64,000 nucleotides of DNA from Corynebacterium deserti GIMN1.010 (GTDB lineage: Bacteria; Actinomycetota; Actinomycetes; Mycobacteriales; Mycobacteriaceae): assembly GCF_001277995.1 (NCBI RefSeq), contig NZ_CP009220.1, positions 1,178,001 to 1,242,000 of the forward strand, written 5' to 3'. Position 1 is the first letter of the stretch. Each line of letters opens with the position of its first letter. A program made the position numbers and the translations under genes. Below, piece by piece: positions 9,596 through 17,651 of the stretch. The notes beneath the pieces are model-generated. The model was given only the letters and a program-made list of their open reading frames with translations. It searched no databases and was not told the DNA's origin.

Positions 9596-10612
9596 CTACG
9601 CTTTTGCTGGCCAGACGTAGCGGAGTATGTGATCCCAAGTGATCACACCGATGACCTTTTCTGCGGAATCGACAACAGCGGCAATTTGTTCGTTTTGTGC
9701 GCGCATAACCTCAAGTGCATCCTGCATCGTGGTGGATTCAGGAAGGGTGAGGATTGGGCGCGACCACTTCGATGCCTCTTCTTCGGGGTGTGCTCCCAAT
9801 GTGTCACGCACGTGAATGACGTTGGGTGCGGGGTGAGAGGGGGCGTCGATAAGCACTCGTAAGTGCCCGCTGCGCTTAGCTGCGGCTTGCACGTCCGCGG
9901 CTGTTGCCGTAGCGCCAAGGGCGATCGGCGCTGTGGAGGAGTTGCCCAGGGCGTCACTGAGGGTGGTTTTTTCCAACTCGATGATGCTGTTGATCTGGGT
10001 GGCCGAGAGCTCGTCGAGTGCGCCCGTGGAGTGAGAATGCTCGACGAGTGCACGGAGGGTGTCGGCGTCATATCCGCCAGCGGCTGCGCGGTCGATTGGA
10101 GTCTCGCCCGCCTTGCGAACCAGAGCGTTCGCCATCTTGTTGATCCACTGCAGTAGTGGACGCATTAGGTTGATGAAGCCACGGGCCGGGATGGAGATCG
10201 CGCGAAGTGCGGTTTCTGGGTGTGCGATCGCCCAGGACTTCGGTGCCATTTCACCAATGACGAGGTGGAGGAAGGTCACGATGAACAGGGCGAGGATAAA
10301 CGCAATGACATCGGCGATCGCCAGAGGGATGTTCATCCACTCAAAGAGCGGCATCATGGCGTAGTGCACCCACGGTTTGGTGATGGCACCAAGAGCGAAG
10401 GTAACCATCGTAATGCCCAGTTGGGCGCCAGCCAGCATGAGGGTGAGTTCGTTGAGGCTGCGCAGCGCTGCGCGAGAGGACCTGGAGGTTTCTACGGTTT
10501 CTTCCAGGCGGTTGCGGCGGGCGGCGAGCAGTGCGAACTCAATGATGACAAAGAATGCAGATAGTGTGATCAGGAGCACAGTGACTGGGAGTGCGATATA
10601 CCATTCGGACAT
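9596..10612 (-). CDS. CNNM/CorC-like membrane protein (DUF21-CBS), shorter paralogue
   Basis: A 338-residue member of the HlyC/CorC (CNNM) family, linked to divalent metal, mainly Mg, export or homeostasis. The N-terminal DUF21 domain has three or four membrane segments in about residues 1-135 (MSEWYIALPVTVLLITLSAFFVIIE...), followed by a CBS pair in the C-terminal half ending near VIGVITWDHILRYVW. The C-terminal CorC_HlyC domain present in the upstream paralogue is missing. It starts three bases after the stop of that paralogue, so both belong to one transcript and may form heterodimers. Metal specificity cannot be read from the sequence. Confidence 0.85.
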   Translation of the reverse strand: MSEWYIALPVTVLLITLSAFFVIIEFALLAARRNRLEETVETSRSSRAALRSLNELTLMLAGAQLGITMVTFALGAITKPWVHYAMMPLFEWMNIPLAIADVIAFILALFIVTFLHLVIGEMAPKSWAIAHPETALRAISIPARGFINLMRPLLQWINKMANALVRKAGETPIDRAAAGGYDADTLRALVEHSHSTGALDELSATQINSIIELEKTTLSDALGNSSTAPIALGATATAADVQAAAKRSGHLRVLIDAPSHPAPNVIHVRDTLGAHPEEEASKWSRPILTLPESTTMQDALEVMRAQNEQIAAVVDSAEKVIGVITWDHILRYVWPAKA

Positions 10613-10615
10613 GAT

Positions 10616-12061
10616 TTAGCGCGCCTCCTCGGTGTCGACAGTGCTGACAGTGCCGACGGAATCTACAGTGTCTTTGGTGTCGTTAGTGTCTTTAGTGTCT
10701 TGAATGGGTGTTACTTCCACCAATTTCAGCGCCAAACGGGATGGCACGTTGCGTTCAACCTCAATTACTGTGATGCGCAGGATGCGCTGGGGGATGACAT
10801 CGTTTTCGATGAAGTCTTCGGGCTCGGACTCAAGCTCAATATCGAAGACTTCGCCTTCTTCAACCAGCGCATTGGCGTGGTCGAAGAGTAGACCTGCGAT
10901 GGTTTCAAAGTCGCCTTCAGGAAGTTCATAGCGAATCGCACGCTCAACCTCGTCGAGGTGAGTATCACCATCAATAAGCCACTCGTCGTCGCTCGTTGCG
11001 GTGATCTCTTCGCTGAATTCCTCATCGTGCTCGTCGTTGACATCGCCGAGGATCTCCTCAGCCAAGTCTTCCAAGGTGACGATGCCGATGAATCCACCAT
11101 ATTCGTCGATGACGCACGCGAGTTTTTCTTCACGTTCCTGTAGCTCAACAACAACATCGGGAAGGGCCATGAACTCTGGAACGACAACGGGCTCACGCAT
11201 GAGATCAGTAACAGGAGCATCGTCTGGAACATCGGTGCCAAGCACGTCAAGCAAGTGAATGACACCGACAGGAACGTGCTCATCATCGACAACTGGGTAG
11301 CGAGTGTGGGCTTCGGCCATGAGGGAGCGAGCCTCTGCGATGGTGGTGTCCGGGCGGACTGCATCAGCGCGAGAGCGAGGGATCATCGCGTGTCCGACAT
11401 CGTGGGTGGGGAAGTCCAACAAACGATCAAGGGACAACGAGGTGCTGTCGGCGAGATCGCCACTGTCGCGAGACGAGGCCACAATGTGGGGGAGATCCTC
11501 TGTGGTGGCAGAGGAGTCGACGTCTTCAACAGGTTGAATGCGCAGCAGTTTCAGCAGTGTGTTGGAGGAAACATCGAAGAAGCGGACCAGCCACCCGACG
11601 ATTTTCAGGTACCAGGTGGTAGGCGATGCCAGCGCCAGCGAGGACTTCAGGGGAGCTGCAATCGTGTAGTTCTTAGGAAAGAGCTCACCGAAAATCATCT
11701 GCACAATCGTGGAAATCGCCAGCGCCAAGACGGTACCCACCGAAATGGATAGAGCCGGAGGAATACCTACGCCACCAAGCAATACGCCCAAAGCGTTACC
11801 AACCAGAGGCTCGGCAATAAAGCCGACCATCAGGCCAGTGACAGTAATGCCCAGTTGAGCGCCGGAAAGCATGAAGGATGTGCGCTGAGTAACTTTCAGT
11901 GCGCGTTGTGCACGTTTATCGCCTTGGTCGGCGAGCACTCGCAATTCATTGCGGTCAACGGACATGTAGGCAAATTCTTGGGCCACAAAGAATCCGTTGA
12001 GGACGATGATCGCCCCAATGATCACCAATCCTGCTATGAGAGTTAGAACAGCTGTTAACAA
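10616..12061 (-). CDS. CNNM/CorC-like membrane protein (DUF21-CBS-CorC_HlyC), longer paralogue
   Basis: A 481-residue protein with a DUF21 transmembrane domain (about 1-190), a CBS pair (RSRADAVRPDTTIAEARSL through EYGGFIGIVTLEDLAEEILG) and a C-terminal CorC_HlyC domain. The start is TTG at 12061, chosen because GGCAGGTG lies five bases upstream. The tail contains Asp/Thr/Val-rich short repeats (DTKDTNDTKDTVDSVGTVSTVDT) that look expandable. Proteins of this group act in Mg or Co efflux or in sensing; which metal is not visible. It is the first gene of a two-gene operon and is preceded by a long foldable leader. Confidence 0.88.
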   Translation of the reverse strand: MLTAVLTLIAGLVIIGAIIVLNGFFVAQEFAYMSVDRNELRVLADQGDKRAQRALKVTQRTSFMLSGAQLGITVTGLMVGFIAEPLVGNALGVLLGGVGIPPALSISVGTVLALAISTIVQMIFGELFPKNYTIAAPLKSSLALASPTTWYLKIVGWLVRFFDVSSNTLLKLLRIQPVEDVDSSATTEDLPHIVASSRDSGDLADSTSLSLDRLLDFPTHDVGHAMIPRSRADAVRPDTTIAEARSLMAEAHTRYPVVDDEHVPVGVIHLLDVLGTDVPDDAPVTDLMREPVVVPEFMALPDVVVELQEREEKLACVIDEYGGFIGIVTLEDLAEEILGDVNDEHDEEFSEEITATSDDEWLIDGDTHLDEVERAIRYELPEGDFETIAGLLFDHANALVEEGEVFDIELESEPEDFIENDVIPQRILRITVIEVERNVPSRLALKLVEVTPIQDTKDTNDTKDTVDSVGTVSTVDTEEAR

Positions 12062-12260
12062 GGTTTCACCTGCCTCAACACAAATAACTTATAAGTGTGG
12101 ACAGGCCAGGTAGATCGCGCCGGAGGCTCCATACGGAGTCTTAACCTCATTCATTTTCTATGTTGATGTGCCAGCCGGCCACTGCGCCTAATTCGCTGTG
12201 ACAAATACACAGACGATACTCGGACAATACGAGGGCCGGTTGGGTTCCCTTGTGGGAATG
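12062..12260 (-). promoter_or_regulatory. Structured 5' leader of the CNNM-like operon, candidate cis-regulatory RNA
   Basis: Read on the minus strand, a TACACT -10-like element (12266-12271) would start an RNA of about 195 bases before the TTG. It can fold into an outer 10-bp helix (12171-12180 with 12234-12243, one G-U) enclosing two hairpins with seven-base, similar loops (12219-12233 and 12196-12212), preceded by a TTCCC/GGGAA hairpin and followed by a CTCC/GGAG hairpin (12127-12138) inside a GAGG/CCTC clamp. The position ahead of a metal-transport family suggests an ion sensor. It does not match the M-box or the Mn riboswitch consensus that I know, so I leave it unassigned. Confidence 0.5.
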
Positions 12261-12313
12261 GGACTAGTGTACAGAAAAAGTCAATTCCGCACCCATTAAA
12301 TCGAGAGGCAGAA

Positions 12314-12373
12314 AATACGCCTACAAATATGCCTACAAATATGCCTACAAATATGCCTACAAATATGCTTACG
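12314..12373. repeat. 12-bp tandem repeat (about five copies)
   Basis: Unit AATATGCCTACA: first copy with one change (AATACG...), three perfect copies, and a degenerate fifth copy that runs over the stop codon of mobA. It lies between mobA and the CNNM leader promoter. The period of 12 and near identity suggest a slippage-prone minisatellite. Confidence 0.92.
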
Positions 12374-12944
12374 CGTCAGGCAGTGTGACGTTTCCTAAAA
12401 CTTGCAGCTCAGCTACCGTGTCGTAGTCTTTCTCGGAGCCGTCTCCCAAAACCTTAACAATCTGCTGTGCGTGTGTAAGGAGTGCTTTGACGGGTCGATC
12501 TCGTGGATCTCCCAAGCGATGTAAGCATTCTCTGAGGCTTTGTTCCCGCCACACCGCGCACAGGGGTTGAAGGCGTCCGTCGTCGGCAACTGTCACAGAG
12601 ACACCGGCCATACCGGCCACGGGGGCGTCGACAAGCGCTTTTTCAAGGCGTGGCAGCATCCGCGCTGAATAGGGAGCGTCGACCGCAAGCACGCCTATGA
12701 AATCCTCCGGGCGATCGAGCGCGTGCAGCCCTGCCACTATACCCGCCACCGGACCGCCGAGTGGCGGATTCTCGCTGACCACCCGAAACCCGTCGATGGC
12801 GTGCGGACTAACCACCACAATCTCGTGCCCCACGAGCTCACTTGCCAGGATCTGCAGCAGCGGCGTGCCATTGAGCGTGATACGAGCTTTATCCACGCCA
12901 CCCATGCGTGTGCCCTGGCCACCTGCGAGAATAATGACCTTCAT
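12369..12944 (-). CDS. mobA: Molybdenum cofactor guanylyltransferase
   Basis: Transfers GMP from GTP to Mo-molybdopterin to give the bis-MGD or MGD cofactor form. The 191-residue protein has the nucleotidyltransferase start IILAGGQGTRMGGVDKARI, a GPVAGIVAGL segment and the VDAPY motif in place of the usual metal-binding CDxP. It begins directly at the base after the moeA stop, which makes it the last gene of moaA-moeA-mobA. Its stop codon sits inside the 12-bp repeat array, so the C-terminus may have been shaped by slippage. Confidence 0.9.
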   Translation of the reverse strand: MKVIILAGGQGTRMGGVDKARITLNGTPLLQILASELVGHEIVVVSPHAIDGFRVVSENPPLGGPVAGIVAGLHALDRPEDFIGVLAVDAPYSARMLPRLEKALVDAPVAGMAGVSVTVADDGRLQPLCAVWREQSLRECLHRLGDPRDRPVKALLTHAQQIVKVLGDGSEKDYDTVAELQVLGNVTLPDA

Positions 12945-14156
12945 CTACACTCTCCCAACAATCACGCGCACCAGATCACCCTCTGCCACCGACTCATCGC
13001 CGACCACAATCACGCCATCGCTGCCTGCCAGTGCCCCAACCATATGCGAACGATGCGCCCATGACTCCGCAGTCTGATTCGCCCAATCAATTCTCACCAC
13101 CAGCGCCTGCGCCGTGCCCTCCCGCGCCACCACGGCGCGGTTACTACGCAGCATCACTCCAGGTAGGTTGCTTATTGACGCCACCTTCCGCGCCCCCGCC
13201 ATCCTCCTAATCACTGGCATGACAAAGAGCTGAAAACTCACCCACGCCGCTACCGGATTACCCGGCAAACACAGGACGTGTGTGCCGTTCCACGTGCCAT
13301 GGCCCTGGGGTTTTCCAGGGCGAAGGGCAACGGGGAAGAAATCGAAACCACCATGTGTCACGCCCAATGACTTGACCACATCAAAGGCTCCGGCGGAGAT
13401 ACCACCGACGGTGATGATGAGATCGACGTCCTGTGACACCTGGTCAAGGGTGGCAGCAAGTGTTGCGTCGTCATCGCTGCTGTGAATGTGTCGCGCCTGA
13501 TGCACACCGAGTCTTTGAAGTTCCGCCACCAACATTGGCCCATTGGAATTGGGGATGCCCCACGGATTATCTGGATCTATTTCATCGCCGGTGGTCACCA
13601 CGGCCACGCGGGGAACAGGGTGCGCAGATACCTCGTCGATACCAGCAGAAATCAGGGTGGCCACTGCTCCGGCGTCAAGTGCAGTTCCTGCGGGAATGGC
13701 AATATCACCAGGCTGGACGTGCTCACCCCGAACACGAATATTTCCCTTCTCAGGCAAAGCATTAATCGTGATGGTTTCGGGGAGACTGTGGTCTGCCGGG
13801 GCATTGGTGAGTTCAACGGGAACCACGATGAGATCTCTATCGGTGGTTGGAACCGGGCCGCCTGTCATCACCCTGATCGCTTTGCCGTTATTGATGGCAA
13901 CCGGTGCACCACCTGCCGGAGTGTCCCCGCCGACGAGGAACGTCCAGGGGCCGCTGCCGTGAATGTCCTGGGCAAGAATCGCATAGCCATCAACGCCAGA
14001 GTTGCTAAAACGAGGAAGAGACAAGCGTGCGATTGCGTTGTGGGCAAGATGGCTCAGAAACTCAACTTCGCTCGATGCAATGCTTCGCGGTGGCAGGGGA
14101 GAGACCTTCTCCATAAGCAGCGATAGGTACTGGTCAACTGTGCGTTTCGGTGCCAT
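12945..14156 (-). CDS. moeA: Molybdopterin molybdenumtransferase
   Basis: Inserts molybdate into adenylated molybdopterin. The 403-residue protein has the MoeA N-terminal domains (FSNSGVDGYAI, MTGGPVP, RVRGEHVQPGD) and the MogA-like domain with TTGDEI, IPNSNGPML and GGISAGAFDVVK, then LPGNPVAAWVSF. In the last glycine motif the first acidic residue of the usual GGVSVG-D/E is an alanine, while the following Asp is kept; this may be a lineage-specific variant. It is the middle gene of moaA-moeA-mobA. No separate mog gene is seen in the window. Confidence 0.92.
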   Translation of the reverse strand: MAPKRTVDQYLSLLMEKVSPLPPRSIASSEVEFLSHLAHNAIARLSLPRFSNSGVDGYAILAQDIHGSGPWTFLVGGDTPAGGAPVAINNGKAIRVMTGGPVPTTDRDLIVVPVELTNAPADHSLPETITINALPEKGNIRVRGEHVQPGDIAIPAGTALDAGAVATLISAGIDEVSAHPVPRVAVVTTGDEIDPDNPWGIPNSNGPMLVAELQRLGVHQARHIHSSDDDATLAATLDQVSQDVDLIITVGGISAGAFDVVKSLGVTHGGFDFFPVALRPGKPQGHGTWNGTHVLCLPGNPVAAWVSFQLFVMPVIRRMAGARKVASISNLPGVMLRSNRAVVAREGTAQALVVRIDWANQTAESWAHRSHMVGALAGSDGVIVVGDESVAEGDLVRVIVGRV

Positions 14157-14211
14157 GACCTTTTCCTTTGGGGTCCTTTGGGGTCATTTGGTTTTCGTTG
14201 AGTTGTAGGAA

Positions 14212-15288
14212 TTATCCACCGATGGACGACATCGGGCGATCAGGTTGGAGGAAACCAACATCCTCGATGCCGTGGCCTGGCTTTTTATCCCACATTGCGG
14301 TAGCCCACATGCTGGCGAGCTCGTCGTCTGAGGCGCCGGTGCGCAATGCCTCGCGAAGCGGGGTTTCCGTCCTGGAAAACAGACAGTTTCGGATGGTGCC
14401 ATCAGTCGTTAGCCGCGAGCGATCACAGTCGCCACAAAACGGATGCGTCACCGACGCGATAATGCCGATCTGACCATTGAGACCCGGATCAGTTGTGGAA
14501 GTTGCCTCCCACAACGCGGCGGGTGCAGCGCCACGAGGTTCCTGCGCCGGAGTCAGAATGAATGCGTCACGCAGGTAAGTGAGAATGTCGTCGGCAGTCA
14601 CCATGTCGCTACGCTTCCACTGATCACGCGGACCTAAGGGCATTTGCTCAATAAATCGCAGTTGTGCACCTTTACTCAAGCAGTACGTGGCCAGCGGGAC
14701 AATATCGACTTCATTAACACCAGGCATCACCACCGCATTGATCTTGACTGGAAGAACACCGGCATTAACGGCCGCATCAATAGACGCCAACACGCCAGCG
14801 AGTCTATCGCGCCGCGTGAGGTGCACATACCGCTGCGCATCAATGGTATCGAGCGAAATATTAACGCGATCAAGACCTGCAGCTTTTAAGCCCTCAACCC
14901 GTTTATCCAATCCAAGTCCATTAGTGGTCAGCGCAATGTGAACTTTCTTGCCCTCATCGGTGCGAAGGGCTGCCGTACTTTCAATAATCCCCTCCAAATT
15001 GGGGCGTAGCAATGGTTCACCGCCGGTAAATCGGATGTGGCGGATGCCAAGCTTTTCCACGGCAATACGGATAAGACGCTGCACCTCGGCGTCGTTAAGC
15101 GTTTGCTCGGTAGGCAGCCACTCTAAACCCTCCGCCGGCATGCAGTACGTGCAACGCAGGTTGCAGCGGTCCGTCAGCGAGACGCGCAGGTCGCGCGCAA
15201 CGCGACCATGCTTATCGACGAGCTTCCGCCGACCCTTCGTCGTGGTGGGTGGGGGTCGCATGTGTTGGAGGACAAGTCGTGTAGTCAT
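14212..15288 (-). CDS. moaA: GTP 3',8-cyclase
   Basis: Radical SAM enzyme for the first step of molybdopterin synthesis from GTP. The 358-residue protein shows the N-terminal cluster motif CNLRCTYC, the SAM-binding TGGEPLL, the C-terminal cluster cysteines (FCGDCDRS... and RNCLF) and the conserved Gly-Gly end, SSIGG. It heads the moaA-moeA-mobA cluster; short TTTGGGGTC repeats lie in the 55-base gap to moeA. In this window the Mo cofactor genes have no molybdoenzyme partner, so the enzyme they serve lies elsewhere. Confidence 0.95.
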   Translation of the reverse strand: MTTRLVLQHMRPPPTTTKGRRKLVDKHGRVARDLRVSLTDRCNLRCTYCMPAEGLEWLPTEQTLNDAEVQRLIRIAVEKLGIRHIRFTGGEPLLRPNLEGIIESTAALRTDEGKKVHIALTTNGLGLDKRVEGLKAAGLDRVNISLDTIDAQRYVHLTRRDRLAGVLASIDAAVNAGVLPVKINAVVMPGVNEVDIVPLATYCLSKGAQLRFIEQMPLGPRDQWKRSDMVTADDILTYLRDAFILTPAQEPRGAAPAALWEATSTTDPGLNGQIGIIASVTHPFCGDCDRSRLTTDGTIRNCLFSRTETPLREALRTGASDDELASMWATAMWDKKPGHGIEDVGFLQPDRPMSSIGG

Positions 15289-15315
15289 CTTTTATTCTCG
15301 GTTTTTATTCTCGGT

Positions 15316-17031
15316 CTATTTTTCGCCCGGGCCTTTTAGTTTGATGACCTCAAACTCGCCATCGCGCAGGTGCGCGCGCAGATCCTTCTTGTCGAATTTG
15401 CCCACCGAGGTCTTGTCGATCTCCGCGACAAATGTCCAATACTCAGGCAACATCCAGTTCGGCAGGCGATCGCGCAACCCGTCTCGAAGACGCTCGGCGG
15501 TTTCTTTATTGGCAGGAATTCCGCGATCTAACATGGTGACTGCCAGAGGGCGTTCCACCCACTTATCATCCGGGAATCCAATGACGGCACACTCGACGAC
15601 CTCGTCCGAGGACATGATGAGGTTTTCCAATTGAGTGGAATAAATCCACTCACCACCGGATCGAATAACGTCACGAGCGCGGTCCTGGATGGTCAAGAAT
15701 CCGTCACTGGTGACAGAACCAACGTCACCGGTGCGCAACCAACCGTCAGCAGTAAAAAGCTCGTGTGCGTCATCGACTTCTTGATCGCGGAAAGTGGAGG
15801 CGAGCCCATCTTCCAATTCAGCAGCCGAGTGGAAATAACTTGCCGTTACCCACGGTCCACGAACCTGGATTTCACCCTCGTTGCGGTCAGTTGAAGCCAT
15901 GACCTGACCCTCATTGACCACTCGGTATTCCAGCGAAGCCGGGAATCGACCCTGCGACACACGGTAGCTCCACCTTGTTTCACCCGACACACCTGACGGC
16001 GGGCGAGAAACCGTACCCACCGTCGATGTTTCTGTCATTCCCCACACATGGACAACATCCACACCGTAACGCTGCTCCCACATGGTGATAACAATGGGCG
16101 GAACCGCCGAACCACCAACGTAGATTTCGCGGAGAGACATGCGCTCTGGCGGATTCTTAAGGTAATGCACCATGAGCTGAATCCACAGGGTGGGCACTCC
16201 GTGCGCCACGCGAGGCAGCGTGGTGGAAATGATTTTTGCCAAAGTTGGAGCTGAGAGATCTGGGCCTGGAAGAACCAGGGGAGTACCCGACATGAACGCC
16301 GCGATGGGAACACCCCAGCTAAGCACGTGATAAATAGGAACACAGCACAGGAACGTTTCGCCGTGCTCAACGGCCAAAGAATCGGTGGTGCGTAGGCTCA
16401 TCGACTGCAAGTACAACGAGCGGTGAGAATAAACAACGCCCTTTGGTGGGCCAGAGGTACCGGTGGAATAGCAGATGGCAGCAGCAGTGCGCTCATCTTG
16501 AACCGGCCAATCGTAGTGAGTTGATCGACCGTCAAGCAAAGCCTCATAGGAGTAGGTCTCCACATGATCGGGGAGGAATTCCTTGGCCTGTGAGAAATCA
16601 TGTGGCCCAATAAAGATCACCGCCCGCACCTTGGGGGTATCTTGAAGAATCTCACCCAATTGTTCAGCAAGACGTTGATCCGCCACAACAATCTCAGCCT
16701 CAGAGTGATTGAGGATGAACGAGATCTGATCATTCATCAACTGCTTATTCAGCGGATTAAACACCGCACCCATGCAGGCCACACCAAACATTACTTCCAT
16801 GTGCTCGGCGCAGTTATACATCAGCGATGCCACACGCTGATCGCCTGTCACACCTAAGGAATCATGCAGGGCATGGGCTAGAGCAGCAGCCCGAGCACCA
16901 ATCGCACTAAACGTAGTTTGAACCTGTTCATCGCCATCCCACGTGGTAATCACGGTGTCCCCATGGACTGAGGCCCCATAACTTAAGATTCGGGACAGTG
17001 AAAGCGGAACATCCTGCATCGTGCTGAGCAT
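15316..17031 (-). CDS. AMP-forming long-chain fatty acid-CoA ligase-like protein
   Basis: ANL-superfamily enzyme that activates a carboxylic acid with ATP and CoA. Start at 17031 (MLSTMQDVPLSLSRIL) gives 571 residues; the frame stays open far upstream without family similarity, and an ATG at 17019 is an alternative. The AMP loop is YSTGTSGPPKGVVYSHRS (a variant of the usual TSGTTGxPKG), followed by WGMTETS, GWLRTGDVG and the C-terminal catalytic lysine in SVGKFDKKDLR. The substrate length cannot be told. The gene lies upstream of moaA on the same strand with a 27-base gap, so they may share a transcript, though no functional link is evident. Confidence 0.85.
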   Translation of the reverse strand: MLSTMQDVPLSLSRILSYGASVHGDTVITTWDGDEQVQTTFSAIGARAAALAHALHDSLGVTGDQRVASLMYNCAEHMEVMFGVACMGAVFNPLNKQLMNDQISFILNHSEAEIVVADQRLAEQLGEILQDTPKVRAVIFIGPHDFSQAKEFLPDHVETYSYEALLDGRSTHYDWPVQDERTAAAICYSTGTSGPPKGVVYSHRSLYLQSMSLRTTDSLAVEHGETFLCCVPIYHVLSWGVPIAAFMSGTPLVLPGPDLSAPTLAKIISTTLPRVAHGVPTLWIQLMVHYLKNPPERMSLREIYVGGSAVPPIVITMWEQRYGVDVVHVWGMTETSTVGTVSRPPSGVSGETRWSYRVSQGRFPASLEYRVVNEGQVMASTDRNEGEIQVRGPWVTASYFHSAAELEDGLASTFRDQEVDDAHELFTADGWLRTGDVGSVTSDGFLTIQDRARDVIRSGGEWIYSTQLENLIMSSDEVVECAVIGFPDDKWVERPLAVTMLDRGIPANKETAERLRDGLRDRLPNWMLPEYWTFVAEIDKTSVGKFDKKDLRAHLRDGEFEVIKLKGPGEK

Positions 17032-17651
17032 GCATTCAACAATAGCGGGGATAACCCACACAGATGCGTTGGGTGCAAAAGAATTTAGCAAGGCGCACGT
17101 AGTGAACGGTGCGGGCTTGCAATGCGTGTTTGCTCGGTGCACTCGGCGGACGTTTGGTGGGTGCTTGGTGAGTGTTTTGTGGACGCCTAACGGAGGTTTA
17201 ACGGGTGGCGAATGAGACAGAGATAAGGGCAATGCGCTAGGATAGTGCAACAAGACTGGGCATTGCTTCCCGGTGCACACCACATTCCCAGCTCATATGC
17301 ACAAAATTCACGTGCAACGGAATCATTTGGAATTCCACAGCAGTAGGGGACGTTGAACGGGGCACCCGGAAGGTGTGGGACGAAAAGACATTAGTTTTTA
17401 TTGCCACATTCTGGTCGAGAAGCAAGCACAAGAGTGTGCCACCAGTGCATTAATTGTGCGTCACCTTCTTTTAAGTGTCATCACGGCGCAAACGCATGCG
17501 TATACATTTGCATGTATCGGTGCGTGGAAATGCAGCCACAGTGATGTCACGCCCAACTACACAGAAGCCGCGTTCAGCCACACTTTTCGCCTGACCCATG
17601 GAGTCAAGCAAACCACCACTAGATGGACTGAACTGCAATGAAAGGAAATCT
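17032..17651. other. Long divergent intergenic region and rho leader
   Basis: No convincing gene. It separates the acyl-CoA ligase gene from rho and must hold both promoters. A TAGGAT element (17238-17243) is a weak -10 candidate on the plus strand, which would leave a rho leader of about 400 bases. ATACAT-TTGC-ATGTAT (17502-17517) is an inverted repeat and a possible operator. Long untranslated leaders are common for rho, where the protein limits its own transcription. Confidence 0.5.

Noticed and set aside
12123..12148. M-box (Mg riboswitch) call for the CNNM leader
   Set aside because: The CTCC hairpin looks vaguely similar, but the conserved GUUAGGUGAGGCUCC core and its partner segments are not present.
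12308..12373. CRISPR-like array
   Set aside because: The repeats are 12 bp long and directly adjacent without spacers, so it is a minisatellite.
17032..17283. Upstream extension of the acyl-CoA ligase (84 residues)
   Set aside because: The segment is rich in Pro, His and Ser without similarity to the ANL family and lies in the region expected to hold the promoter.
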